DNA from: Propionimicrobium sp963511305 | Lineage (GTDB): Bacteria > Actinomycetota > Actinomycetes > Propionibacteriales > Propionibacteriaceae | DNA length: 64,000 nucleotides | Reading direction: 5' to 3' | Assembly (NCBI GenBank): GCA_963511305.1 | Contig: CAUPIJ010000003.1 | Span: forward strand, 59,937 to 123,936 | Shown: positions 36,487-44,706 of the stretch, piece after piece | Layout of the letters: each line of letters starts with the position of its first letter | How positions within the stretch are numbered: position 1 is the first letter of the stretch | Program-made: the position numbers and the translations under genes | The notes under the pieces: generated by a model | What the model was told of the DNA's origin: nothing | Database searches by the model: none | Seen by the model: only the letters and a program-made list of their open reading frames with translations

Positions 36487-36508
36487 CACCACGTAGCGCA
36501 TAGTGCTA
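36484..36508 (+). promoter_or_regulatory. Inverted repeat in the Phd-PIN promoter
   Basis: Arms tagcac and gtgcta, with a second overlapping pair gtagc/gctac, end 11 bases before the antitoxin ATG. A tacagt -10-like box within would leave a very short or no leader. It is a plausible autoregulation site. Confidence 0.4.
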
Positions 36509-36518
36509 CAGTAGCTTC

Positions 36519-36773
36519 ATGGGAACTACCATCAGTCAGCGAGAGTTGCGCAACGACAATGCGCGGATTATGCGCGAACTGGAAGAGGGCAAGACTTTTT
36601 ACATCACCCGCAACTCTGTTCCGATTGGCGAGCTGACTCCACTCCGCCGCGAGCGGCTAGTTAGCTCCGCCGTTGCGGTAGCCGCTTTTCAGAATTCTCC
36701 GCAAATTGATTCTGACAGCTTTTTTGAAGACATTGATCAGGTCGTCGATCAGGATATAGAACCCCGTGACTAA
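36519..36773 (+). CDS. Phd/YefM-family antitoxin
   Basis: An 84-residue antitoxin. The N-terminal TTISQRELRNDNARIMRELE is the Phd DNA-binding fold, and YITRNSVPIGELTPL completes it; the acidic C-terminus (DSFFEDIDQVVDQDIEPRD) should wrap the toxin. It overlaps the PIN-domain gene by eight bases. The pair looks intact. Confidence 0.88.
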   Translation: MGTTISQRELRNDNARIMRELEEGKTFYITRNSVPIGELTPLRRERLVSSAVAVAAFQNSPQIDSDSFFEDIDQVVDQDIEPRD

Positions 36774-37170
36774 ACAATCTTCATCTGGGCTGCTCGACAC
36801 CTCAGTGATCATTGAACTTGAAAATGTTGATCCGGGATTGCTGCCCACGCGTATCGGGGTCTCTGCTATCAGTTTTGCCGAGCTCGCGGCAGGACCGGCG
36901 GCTGCGCACGATGACGCCGAGCGGGCGCGTCGCCAAGATCGTCTGCAACGGCTTGAGGCAACGTTCGATCCAATACCGTTTTCTCTTGAAGCAGCCCGCG
37001 CCTACGGGCGCATCTATTCGGCAGTCCTGGCTTCCGGAAGACAACCCAGGCGACGCTTCGCCGACCTATTGATAGCCGCCACAGCTTTGGCCGAAGATCT
37101 GCCGCTGGTCACCCGGAATCCGAAAGATTTCGTCGGGTTAGAGAAGATGATAGATGTGATCGCGGTTTAA
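36766..37170 (+). CDS. PIN-domain ribonuclease toxin, VapC-like
   Basis: A 134-residue PIN nuclease. The acidic active-site residues are visible: LLDTSVIIELE near residue 9, ISFAELAAG near 35 and RRFADLLIAATALAEDLPLV near 97, ending in TRNPKDFVGL. Such toxins cut tRNA or rRNA. It starts at GTG inside the antitoxin gene. The Phd plus PIN pairing is common in actinobacteria. Confidence 0.9.
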   Translation: MTKQSSSGLLDTSVIIELENVDPGLLPTRIGVSAISFAELAAGPAAAHDDAERARRQDRLQRLEATFDPIPFSLEAARAYGRIYSAVLASGRQPRRRFADLLIAATALAEDLPLVTRNPKDFVGLEKMIDVIAV

Positions 37171-37250
37171 GCGGAGATAAGAGCGCTAACCCTCGATAAC
37201 GCCGATTTCAACGCGCGCCTCATAGCTACGCAATTCGAACAGTCAGCCAC

Positions 37251-37706
37251 TTACCGCGCAGACCCTGTCAGATTCAAAATTTCTTTGATCATCCAAACTA
37301 TGCCGCTAGACGGATTCGGCCCCACTTTGTTATCGGCGTTCTCCGGCCAAGCCTTTTGCGCTCGCTCCATAGCTACTTTGCAATCGCCAATGTCGAATCC
37401 CTTTGCGAGCTCTTTTCCGTTCCGTCCCTCAACGAGATTCAAGTCCCGCACACGCTTATCCAACTGATCACCATAGATAAATGCCGCTTGCTCTTCCTTG
37501 TGCCAGAGGAGCCACAATTCAAACTTTGGATTTGTAACAATCCCATGAATTTGATCGGCTTTGCAGTCTTGCAGAACGCCTTCCAATGCGCCGTGCTCGT
37601 CTTTGTCGACAACGATGAACCGGGCGTCATACGGCTGCTCATCTTTTCCGGTGCGCTTTGCTTGCTTCGCGGCCATCTCTCGACATTCCTTCAAAACTCG
37701 CGTTAG
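37251..37706 (-). pseudogene. 5'-truncated RloB-like gene
   Basis: The frame carries the conserved half of RloB: FIVVDKDEHGAL followed by IVTNPKFELWLLWHKEE, then GKELAKGFD and a helical C-terminus. RloB proteins accompany type I restriction loci and RloA/AbiEii-type systems. The N-terminal quarter of the family is missing: upstream of about 37706 the DNA is the ygfZ fragment, so no native start remains, although an open frame continues to 37736. The nearby hsdM fragment fits its usual neighbourhood. Confidence 0.65.
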
Positions 37707-37935
37707 CATCGACACGGACGACAAGATCATCCCCAACGAGCTGGGACTTTACACCACCAAACTCGACAAGGGCTGCTACTCCGGCCAAGAGACTGTCGCC
37801 AGGGTACATAACGTCGGCCGCCCGCCGCGAAGCATGATCCGCCTGCTGATCGACGGCAGCGAGAGCCGACTGCCCCGTTCTTATGCTCGTTCCAGACTGC
37901 CCACAGGTATTTAACTGGCCTGGAAAACTACTCTC
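37707..37935 (+). pseudogene. Chimeric fragment: central ygfZ joined to exonuclease remnant
   Basis: The frame from 37707 reads SIDTDDKIIPNELGLYTTKL then DKGCYSGQETVARVHNVG, clearly YgfZ with the signature intact but diverged from the full copy. At about 37877 it switches to sequence homologous to 31211-31267, the exonuclease remnant. Neither part has a start or a complete domain. It sits between the truncated rloB and the DinJ-like antitoxin. Confidence 0.8.
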
Positions 37936-37991
37936 ATGCACCTAATAGGCTTACAATGTACACATAAAAGCCAAAAGATTGGGGGATAGTC

Positions 37992-38282
37992 ATGTCTGTT
38001 ACTCGCATTAACTTTCGAACCGACCAGAAAACTAAGGAGGAAGCCGAAGAACTCTTCGAAGAGCTTGGATTGGACATGACAACGGCATTAAACATGTTTC
38101 TCAAGCAAGCGGTTCGCGAGCAGGCCCTGCCAATTCGCCCTTCCGCTCATAAGCCTTTGAGCACGGAAACGCAAGAAGCTATAAGCCACGTCGAGAAAAT
38201 CCTTCGAGGCGAAATTTCAGATGACGGGACGAGCTTCGAAAACGCTCATGACGCAGCAAACTTCCTGGACGAATTGGCATGA
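37992..38282 (+). CDS. RelB/DinJ-family antitoxin
   Basis: A 96-residue antitoxin with the DinJ ribbon-helix-helix signature: TRINFRTDQKTKEEAEELFE then LGLDMTTALNMFLKQAV. The C-terminal acidic stretch ends NAHDAANFLDELA. A tacaat box and tgtaca half-palindrome lie 36-42 bases upstream, and gggggat serves as ribosome binding site. It overlaps the toxin by four bases. A decayed sister copy lies at 32070-32139. Confidence 0.9.
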   Translation: MSVTRINFRTDQKTKEEAEELFEELGLDMTTALNMFLKQAVREQALPIRPSAHKPLSTETQEAISHVEKILRGEISDDGTSFENAHDAANFLDELA

Positions 38283-38584
38283 GGGTAACTTTCGACACCA
38301 AGTTCCAATCCGATTTCAAGCAGGTATCCAGAGCTCTCCCGCACATTAAGTCGGAAATGCGCGAGCTAATTTTCGCGATCGAAGAACTTGGAGAAGTACC
38401 GGAAGGCTACAACCCGCATTTGTTGGTTAATTCCCGCAGCACTTACACAGGGTATTGGGGCCTTCATTTACTAGAGGGCAGATACGACGTGATTGTCGTT
38501 TATACCCAGCATGCTTCTGAGTCGGCGATACGTTTCATCCGAATTGGCTCCCACAAAGAGATTTTCCATGGGAAAGAACTCTAG
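38279..38584 (+). CDS. YafQ/RelE-superfamily toxin
   Basis: A 101-residue partner toxin of the DinJ-like antitoxin. DTKFQSDFKQVSRALPHIKS, YTGYWGLHLLEGRYDVIVVY and FIRIGSHKEIFHG fit the RelE/YafQ fold with its terminal His/Lys residues. A truncated relative sits at 32136-32246. Start ATG overlaps the antitoxin stop. Confidence 0.85.
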   Translation: MRVTFDTKFQSDFKQVSRALPHIKSEMRELIFAIEELGEVPEGYNPHLLVNSRSTYTGYWGLHLLEGRYDVIVVYTQHASESAIRFIRIGSHKEIFHGKEL

Positions 38585-38882
38585 TTCTTGGGCCATCCCC
38601 AAAATCGCACTCCATGGTCTCTAACGGGCCAATTCTGGGAACTATTAAAAAAATTCCAATAGTTCAATGTGCTTGTGACGAACTTGAACGAGAGCGCGAA
38701 TGCAATAGTTGCTCACCGCTGGTCAAGTCGCGAAGTCCCATCTAGCTCTACTCGAAAACCCACGGAACGTTTCCCAGCTATTCGGAAATCCCGGATAACT
38801 GACACCCCTTCGCCTCGCGTCCGGCCCACCCAAAGCCGCCTAGGCCGATAGACTTGACAGGGAGTTCTACTTGGAGGGTTTC
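38585..38882. other. Gene-free stretch before hsdM
   Basis: About 300 bases without a supported gene. A ttgaca hexamer at 38855 is too close to the hsdM ribosome binding site to serve as an ordinary -35 element. I see no repeat or hairpin that stands out. Confidence 0.4.
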
Positions 38883-39617
38883 GTGGCAGCATTGCAGCAG
38901 CGCGCTAATTTACATCGAACCATTTGGCGGGTCGCTAATGATCTACGCGGCAGCGTGGACGGCTGGGACTTCAAGGCTTACGTGCTGGGTATGCTGTTCT
39001 ACCGCTTCATTTCTGAGCACATCACCGATTGGGTTAACGAGGGCGAGTCCGAGTCCGGCGACACCAGCTTCGACTACGCCAAGATCTCCGACGAGATGGC
39101 CGAGCACGTGCGCAGGGACGCCGTCGACAGCCTGGGCTTCTTCATTCCACCCTCGCACCTATTCGAGAACGTTCGTCGCGCCGCCCCGCGTGACATCAAC
39201 CTCAACGAGACCCTGGCCGCAGTCTTCGCCAACATCGAGGCCTCAGCTATCGGCAGCGAGTCCGAGAACGACATGAAGGGCCTGTTCGACGACCTCAACG
39301 TCAACAGCGCCCGCCTGGGCAACACCATCGAGCAGCGCAACGACAAGCTGGTTAAGCTGCTGGACGCCATCGGCGACCTCGAGTTCGGCAACTATCAGGA
39401 CGCCGACATCGACACGTTCGGCGACGCCTACGAATACCTGATGACCATGTATGCCTCCAGCGCGGGCAAATCGGGCGGCGAGTTCTTCACTCCGCAGGAC
39501 GTCTCGGAGCTGATTGCTCGAATTACCGTGTTAGGCAAAAAGCGCGTCTCCCGCGTGTATGAAGCTTTCAACCCGACTTGGATACAAAATGGCGGCACAC
39601 TCGTCTTGGCTGCGTGA
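38883..39617 (+). pseudogene. hsdM: Type I restriction methyltransferase subunit HsdM, 3'-truncated
   Basis: Starts at GTG after ggagg (MAALQQRANLHRTIWRVAND). The HsdM N-terminal domain is complete (WDFKAYVLGMLFYRFISEH), and the methylase domain begins correctly (GDAYEYLMTMYASSAGKSGG, EFFTPQDVSELIARI). After KKRVSRVY, where the family continues DPACGSGSLLL (motif I, AdoMet binding), the sequence changes to unrelated codons and stops at residue 244 of an expected 500 or so. No NPPF motif or downstream hsdS/hsdR is present. It cannot be an active methylase. Confidence 0.88.
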
Positions 39618-39644
39618 GTGGTTCAAATAGGAGGTCGTTGGTTC

Positions 39645-40355
39645 ATGCCCTTGCCAGACATCATCCGCCGCTCAGGAACTCGGATGGTCACCCTCATTCG
39701 TGAACCTGGGCCGTCCGAGCAGCGCTCCGAAGTAGAAGCCTCAATCCTCAACGACCAAGGGATTGATAAGGCGTACGTAGCGAAGGAAACTCCTGTCTAC
39801 GAAGGAGACATCATCGAGTTGCCCGATCCTCGCGGTGGCACGATGCGGTTCTTCGCAAAGAAGGTCGTTATCAACGATCTACCCAACGGCCCCTTTGCCG
39901 ACATGGCCTTCACCGAAGTTCACCTCAGCAAGGAATTGCCGCCACGCACGGCTCCAGTAAGGAGACTCAGCTTCGAGGGGCTTCACTCAGCAGTAGTAGA
40001 TGCAAGCGCGGACTTGTTCGCTGACGGCCACTCCAGTCGGGCCGTAACTGAAGCATTCGTGTCTATTGAGGTACGAGTTCGTGGTCTCTTGGACTCTGAT
40101 AATTCGGGCACGAAGCTGATGGACGAAGCCTTCGGTGGTAGAGAACCACGATTGAGTGTTTCGGTTCATGAGGGTCGATCAGGACAGGATGAGCAGGCCG
40201 GTTTTCATGCCATATTCAGGGGTGTGATGCGTGGTATTCGGAACCCCGGAGCACATGAACTCGCTATCGATCAAGATCCCCAGGAGGCGCTTGAATACTT
40301 GGCGCTTGCCAGTTTGCTCCATCGCAGATTGGACAGCTCAACGGCCGAATCGTGA
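39645..40355 (+). CDS. Ymh-family (TIGR02391-type) protein
   Basis: A 236-residue protein. The C-terminal half has the Ymh pattern: LHSAVVDASADLFADGHSSR, GTKLMDEAFGG, then FRGVMRGIRNPGAHEL and a final helix ASLLHRRLD. The N-terminal 100 residues are a separate beta-rich region. Ymh proteins recur in prophages and defence islands without a settled function. Start ATG chosen because aggaggtc lies upstream; a GTG at 39618 is possible. It is convergent with the first recombinase and lies just inside the point where hsdM breaks. Confidence 0.7.
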   Translation: MPLPDIIRRSGTRMVTLIREPGPSEQRSEVEASILNDQGIDKAYVAKETPVYEGDIIELPDPRGGTMRFFAKKVVINDLPNGPFADMAFTEVHLSKELPPRTAPVRRLSFEGLHSAVVDASADLFADGHSSRAVTEAFVSIEVRVRGLLDSDNSGTKLMDEAFGGREPRLSVSVHEGRSGQDEQAGFHAIFRGVMRGIRNPGAHELAIDQDPQEALEYLALASLLHRRLDSSTAES

Positions 40356-40360
40356 CGCCG

Positions 40361-41950
40361 TTACTTTCCGATCGGTCGCTCGCGGCTGCTGCCGTCCCTG
40401 AAGGTGAACGTGATGGTGTCGTCGGCGTCTACCTCGGCGTGGTCGACGAGGGTGTGCCATAGGTATGGGGTGAACTCGATGTTGGCCGGGTCGAGGGTGG
40501 CGAGTTGTTCCTTGTAGTAGCGGTAGGCGGCTTGCCGGTTCTCCAGGTCGCTGATCTGAGCCAGGAGCTGGTGGTACTCGTCTAGTAGCCGGGCGTGGTC
40601 GGTGTTGAGTTTGTCGAAGCGGCGCTGGTATTCGCCCTGGTCTTGGGCGACGCGGGCGTTACGGGCGATCAGCGCGTCGATCGCTTCGGCGGCTGCACCA
40701 ACTTGGGCGAAGAGTTGGTCGGCATCGATGTGCAGGTCGGTGGTGTCGAGTTCAGCGGCCACGGCCTTGTCGATTACCTCGTCCACCTTGCTCCTGCTGG
40801 CGAGCAGGTGGTGGACGGCGTCGAGGAACGCGGTCGTGATCTGCTCGTCACTGACGTGCGGGGTGGCGCATGGGGTGTGGCCTGCGTATTTGTGGTTGCA
40901 GCGCCAGATACGTTTCTCGTACTTTGATCCCGCATGCCAGGTTTTCGACCCGTACCAAGCGCCGCACTGGGCGCACCGAATTTTTCCGGAGAAGGTGCGC
41001 TGCCGGGAGGTGGAGCGGTGGCCTGTGGTTGGAGCGGCGAGTTCTGCTTGGACGAAGTCCCACACGGCTGGGGCGATGATCGGCTCGTGGTTGCCGGTGA
41101 CGTAGTACTGGGGTACTTCACCTTCGTTCTTGACCTGCTTCTTGGTGAGAAAATCTGTGATGTAGGACTTCTGCAGCAGTGCGTCGCCTTTGTATTTCTC
41201 GTTAGTGAGGATGCTGCGCACTTGGTGGGCTGACCACTGCTTGCTGCCGGTCGCGGTTTGGTGGCCTTCGGCTTGGAGTTGTTTGGCGATGCTGGTCAGG
41301 GAGCCGCCGTTGAGGTAGAGGGTGTAGATGTAGCGCACGAGCTTGGCTTGCTCGGGGTTGATGACGAGGTTGCCGTCCTCACCCCGGTCGTAACCGAGAA
41401 ACCGGCTGAACGGGACGGTCACTTTCCCGTCCGCGAACCGTTTCCGGTGTCCCCAGGTGACGTTCTCACTAATGGAGCGGGCTTCTTCCTGAGCCAGGCT
41501 GGACATGATCGTGATGAGCAGCTCGCCTTTGGCATCGAACGTCCAGATGTTCTCCTTCTCGAAGTACACCTCCACCCCGGCGTCCTTCAACTGGCGCACG
41601 GTGGTGAGCGAGTCGACTGTGTTGCGGGCGAACCGGGAGACGGACTTGGTGATGATCAGGTCGATCTTGCCGGCCAGTGCGTCGGTGACCATCGCTTGGA
41701 ATCCGGCGCGGTGTTTGGTGGAGGTGCCTGTGATGCCTTCGTCGGTGTAGATTCCTGCGAGCTGCCATCCGGCGTGGTCGGTGATGTAGCGGGTGTAGTA
41801 GTCGACTTGTGCCTCATATGAGGTGACTTGGTCTTCGTGGTCTGTGGATACGCGTGCATAGCCTGCGACTTTGCGAATCGCAGGCTGATCAAGCGCTTGT
41901 CCAGTGAACAGGCGTTTCGTTGCGGGTATCGCGGTGACGGTGCGTGCCAT
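40361..41950 (-). CDS. Large serine recombinase (first of a tandem pair)
   Basis: A 529-residue site-specific recombinase. The N-terminal resolvase domain has AGYARVST with the catalytic serine near residue 35 and ITKSVSRFARNT with the conserved arginines. A Recombinase domain follows (NPEQAKLVRYIYTLYLNGG), then a Cys4 zinc ribbon (CAQCGAWYG, CNHKYAGHTPC), a coiled coil and the C-terminal beta region. It is the downstream gene of the pair; its ATG overlaps the stop of the other by one base (TGATG). Such enzymes integrate and excise phages and conjugative transposons. Confidence 0.93.
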   Translation of the reverse strand: MARTVTAIPATKRLFTGQALDQPAIRKVAGYARVSTDHEDQVTSYEAQVDYYTRYITDHAGWQLAGIYTDEGITGTSTKHRAGFQAMVTDALAGKIDLIITKSVSRFARNTVDSLTTVRQLKDAGVEVYFEKENIWTFDAKGELLITIMSSLAQEEARSISENVTWGHRKRFADGKVTVPFSRFLGYDRGEDGNLVINPEQAKLVRYIYTLYLNGGSLTSIAKQLQAEGHQTATGSKQWSAHQVRSILTNEKYKGDALLQKSYITDFLTKKQVKNEGEVPQYYVTGNHEPIIAPAVWDFVQAELAAPTTGHRSTSRQRTFSGKIRCAQCGAWYGSKTWHAGSKYEKRIWRCNHKYAGHTPCATPHVSDEQITTAFLDAVHHLLASRSKVDEVIDKAVAAELDTTDLHIDADQLFAQVGAAAEAIDALIARNARVAQDQGEYQRRFDKLNTDHARLLDEYHQLLAQISDLENRQAAYRYYKEQLATLDPANIEFTPYLWHTLVDHAEVDADDTITFTFRDGSSRERPIGK

Positions 41951-43449
41951 CAGGCATCACCCTCGCTCTTCTTGCGCTGCCGGATGTTATCCATGACGGC
42001 TTGATGTTTGGCCTTGTTATCCGGGTTTGCGTACCACTGGCGCATCTTTTCACCGAAAGCTGCCCTGCTTTCAGGGGTGGCTCTTTTGCGTGTTTGTTCT
42101 CCGTGCTTTGCTCGCTTTTCATCTGTCCAGCGTTGTTTTTGGTATTCGCCCCATGCTGCGCGCCGCTCTTTACTCCATGCTTTGGCGCGCTGCTTGGACT
42201 GCCAGCCACGCTCGATCACGGTGCCGTCGGAAAGGTGGAAGGTGATGAGGTTTGGTCCTGGGATCTCAATACGCTCAACCCTCTGCTCGAAAATATCAGG
42301 GTCGAACTCGTCGATGTCGAGCACTTCGCAGCACACCTCGTGCAGGGTGGGTTCGGGGATCATCTTGTTATCGCAAGTACGCCCTTTGGAACGCTTGGCT
42401 CCGTCACGTTTGGTGCGGCAAATCCACACATAGTTAATGGTGCCGTTGGTCGAGCGTTTTCCTGAGCGTGCATAGGACTTCCCACATCGGGAACACTTGA
42501 TCTTCGAGGTGAAGCACGTGGTGGGGATAGACCAGTTGGCGCGTGCCCCCAGGTCACGGCGGCGAGCAATCTCGGCCTGCACTTTGGTGAACGTGTCGTG
42601 GTCGATGATCGCGGGGATCGCCCCTTCGACCAGGTACATCGGCAGTTCGCCGGTGTTGCGCACCGCCCGGCCTGGTTTTCCGTCGGGGGTTGACCATTGG
42701 CCGAGTAGCAGGTCGCCGGTGTAGGACGGGTTTTTCAGGATGTGGCGCACCCACTCGCCGGGCATCTTGTTGCTGGCCAAGTGGTGTGGTGCGCGGCCGT
42801 CGGCGATGAGCTGGGCGGCCATCGCTTCACACGAGGTCGGCACCATGTACTGGGCGAAAATCCAGCGCACCACCTCGGCCTCGGCCTCGACGATCTGGAC
42901 ATCGGTCGCATCGGGCGAGTCGGTGTAGCCGTAGAGGTGGAAGCCGTTAGCCTTACCGGCCTCGAAGCCTTTACGTACCCGCCATTTCACGTTCTGGGAG
43001 ATCTGCTCGGATTCGGCTTGGGCGAAGGAGACGAGCAGGGTGAGCACGAGTTCCCCGTCAGCGGAGAACGTGGAGATGTTCTCCTTTTCGAACCGGACTT
43101 CCACGCCGAGAGTTTTTAACTCCCGGATGGTTGCCAGCAGGTCGACGGTGTTGCGGGCGAACCGAGAGATCGATTTGGTCAGGATCAGGTCAATCTCTCC
43201 GGTGCGGGCTTTGGCTAGCATGGCCTGGAATTGGGGCCGGTTGGTGGTGGTGCCCGAGATGCCGGAGTCTGCGAACACGCCTGCATACTCCCAGCCGGGG
43301 GTCGATTGGATCAATTCGCTGTAGTGGGAGATCTGTGCCGACAGTGATTTCGGGGTCCGGTCGGTTTCCATCGAAATCCGGGCATACGCCCCGACCTTTC
43401 GTGTCCCCGCTCTCTGGGGTGGCGGGGTGATCCGCTCCATCATCACCAT
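41950..43449 (-). CDS. Large serine recombinase (second of a tandem pair) with basic repeat tail
   Basis: A 499-residue serine recombinase with GAYARISME (catalytic serine near residue 26), LTKSISRFARNT, a Recombinase domain and a zinc ribbon (CSRCGKSYAR, then CRTKRDG). Unusually, after the normal C-terminal beta segment, about 85 extra residues form basic repeats of the type W-x-x-x-x-R-A-x-x-G-E-x-x-x-x-R (KERRAAWGEYQKQRW, SRAAFGEKMRQWYA), like NUMOD3 or other DNA-binding modules of homing enzymes. It is co-transcribed with the gene at 40361. The ATG follows aaggaaaag at a longish spacing. Confidence 0.9.
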   Translation of the reverse strand: MVMMERITPPPQRAGTRKVGAYARISMETDRTPKSLSAQISHYSELIQSTPGWEYAGVFADSGISGTTTNRPQFQAMLAKARTGEIDLILTKSISRFARNTVDLLATIRELKTLGVEVRFEKENISTFSADGELVLTLLVSFAQAESEQISQNVKWRVRKGFEAGKANGFHLYGYTDSPDATDVQIVEAEAEVVRWIFAQYMVPTSCEAMAAQLIADGRAPHHLASNKMPGEWVRHILKNPSYTGDLLLGQWSTPDGKPGRAVRNTGELPMYLVEGAIPAIIDHDTFTKVQAEIARRRDLGARANWSIPTTCFTSKIKCSRCGKSYARSGKRSTNGTINYVWICRTKRDGAKRSKGRTCDNKMIPEPTLHEVCCEVLDIDEFDPDIFEQRVERIEIPGPNLITFHLSDGTVIERGWQSKQRAKAWSKERRAAWGEYQKQRWTDEKRAKHGEQTRKRATPESRAAFGEKMRQWYANPDNKAKHQAVMDNIRQRKKSEGDA

Positions 43450-43496
43450 GGACTACTTTTCCTTATCTGACTAGGGATTTTGTATCCTTTGTGCGT

Positions 43497-43697
43497 CTAT
43501 ACATCACTCTGATCGGCCGCGAAGTCAACCAAGGTTTGTGCCTTCAACGCCCCGATTTCCGCACCCGCATCAGAAGCGATCCTGGCCGCGACACTGGCCG
43601 CCTGCGCTGGCGTGAGGACACCGGATCGCGTGAGGTGGTCGAGTCGAGCGAGCGCGAGCGCTGTGGTCGTCTCGGCACGAAGTTGGGTAGGTGTCAT
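43497..43697 (-). CDS. Small helical protein of the recombinase module
   Basis: A 66-residue protein (MTPTQLRAETTTALALARLD, then HLTRSGVLTPAQAASVAARI) that is entirely helical, with no recognised family. Its ATG overlaps the stop of the HTH gene (ATGA), and the recombinase pair follows, so it belongs to the same transcript. Accessory small proteins are common beside tandem serine recombinases. Confidence 0.6.
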   Translation of the reverse strand: MTPTQLRAETTTALALARLDHLTRSGVLTPAQAASVAARIASDAGAEIGALKAQTLVDFAADQSDV

Positions 43698-44113
43698 CGG
43701 CGTCCACCTCGGGTGCCGAACCGGTGGCGGATGTAGCAAGCGTGAGAGCAATACACGCGCGTCTTGTTGCAATAGGCGGCGAATCTTTGCCCGCACTCGG
43801 GGCAAATGAACTCATAGAACGCCCGCCGTCGCCCAGCTTCGGGGTGGGCGTGCCACCAGGCGCGCCGACACGCCTGGCAGCAGAACTTTGCCGCACGGGC
43901 AGACGCAATCGGTGCCCCGCAGGCCAGGCACCAAACCCCGACCGGATCAACGACCTGCGGAACAGACGTGTCTGGGGTGATTCCGGCGCGGCGACACCAC
44001 GTCTTGACCGTGTTGGGGTTGATGCCGAGGTGGGCGGCGATGTTCGCATACGTGACCCCGGCTTGACGCATCACCGTGATCCGTTCCTGCAGGGCTGATG
44101 TCACTGCCGTCAC
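43694..44113 (-). CDS. HTH protein with two zinc-finger-like cysteine clusters
   Basis: A 139-residue DNA-binding protein. Residues 8-45 form a helix-turn-helix (MRQAGVTYANIAAHLGINPN then TVKTWCRRAGI). CLACGAPI with CCQACR and CPECGQRF with YCSHACY are two Cys4 clusters. I place the start at GTG (44113), seven bases after aaaggag. It is first in the operon HTH-small protein-recombinase-recombinase, likely a regulator or directionality factor; that role is inferred. Confidence 0.7.
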   Translation of the reverse strand: MTAVTSALQERITVMRQAGVTYANIAAHLGINPNTVKTWCRRAGITPDTSVPQVVDPVGVWCLACGAPIASARAAKFCCQACRRAWWHAHPEAGRRRAFYEFICPECGQRFAAYCNKTRVYCSHACYIRHRFGTRGGRR

Positions 44114-44273
44114 GGGCTGGCTCCTTTCCATCCAAGCCACCCAGGGCGGGCGGCTTCATCTGTCAGGCACCAGCGGCCCTGAAACCGGACGGGCCGTGAA
44201 CGCCTGCTCACCCATACGCCCCCGACACCCACCGAATCCGGACGGGTAAGAGCAACTTGCCCTTTGAAACGAC

Positions 44274-44313
44274 GAAAAACCCCGCCACCACCCATGACGG
44301 GCAGTGACGGGGC
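44274..44313 (-). terminator. Terminator behind the endolysin remnant
   Basis: Read on the minus strand, an imperfect hairpin (ccccg.cac..ccc with ggg..gtg.cgggg) is followed directly by ttttt. It still ends the decayed lysis gene and shields the recombinase module. Confidence 0.75.
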
Positions 44314-44337
44314 TGATGCCGACAGGCAGCGTGGGGG

Positions 44338-44706
44338 TTAGTAGCCGAGCTTGGCGTTCACTCGCGCTTGTACGACGCTGTAGAGATTCCCGAGGCGACG
44401 CTTACGTTCCTCATCATTGCCGTACTCGCCTCGGATGACGGCGTCGGCGAGCGCGTCGATGTTGGGCCCTGCTGGCTTCGCGGGCGTTCGGCCGGCGAGC
44501 TTCTCGTTGACCCTCTGTTGGACGGCGGCGTAGTTGGCTCCCAGGCGACCCTTGCGTTCCTCGCCGTTGCCATATTTGCCGCGGATAACTGGGTTGGCTA
44601 GTGCTTCAATATCTGGTTTACCGGCAGATGATGCCTGGGGTTTGTTTCCGCTGATTTGGTCGTACCAGTAGATGGCTCTAGCCATGTAGGTTGCGTGTTG
44701 GGATGC
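44338..44706 (-). pseudogene. C-terminal remnant of a phage endolysin (two CW_7 repeats)
   Basis: In frame right after a TAA the sequence reads SQHATYMARAIYWYDQI, matching SQHAAYMAKVCYWYDQM of the intact endolysin, followed by a linker and two CW_7 (Cpl-7) cell-wall-binding repeats ending RLGNLYSVVQARVNAKL. The amidase domain is absent. An ATG at 44685 could express the 115-residue binding part. The repeats differ substantially from those at 51011, so it derives from a different phage lineage rather than a fresh copy. Confidence 0.8.

Noticed and set aside
38855..38860. ttgaca as a -35 box for hsdM
   Set aside because: Only about 12 bases separate it from the ribosome binding site, leaving no room for a -10 element and transcript start.
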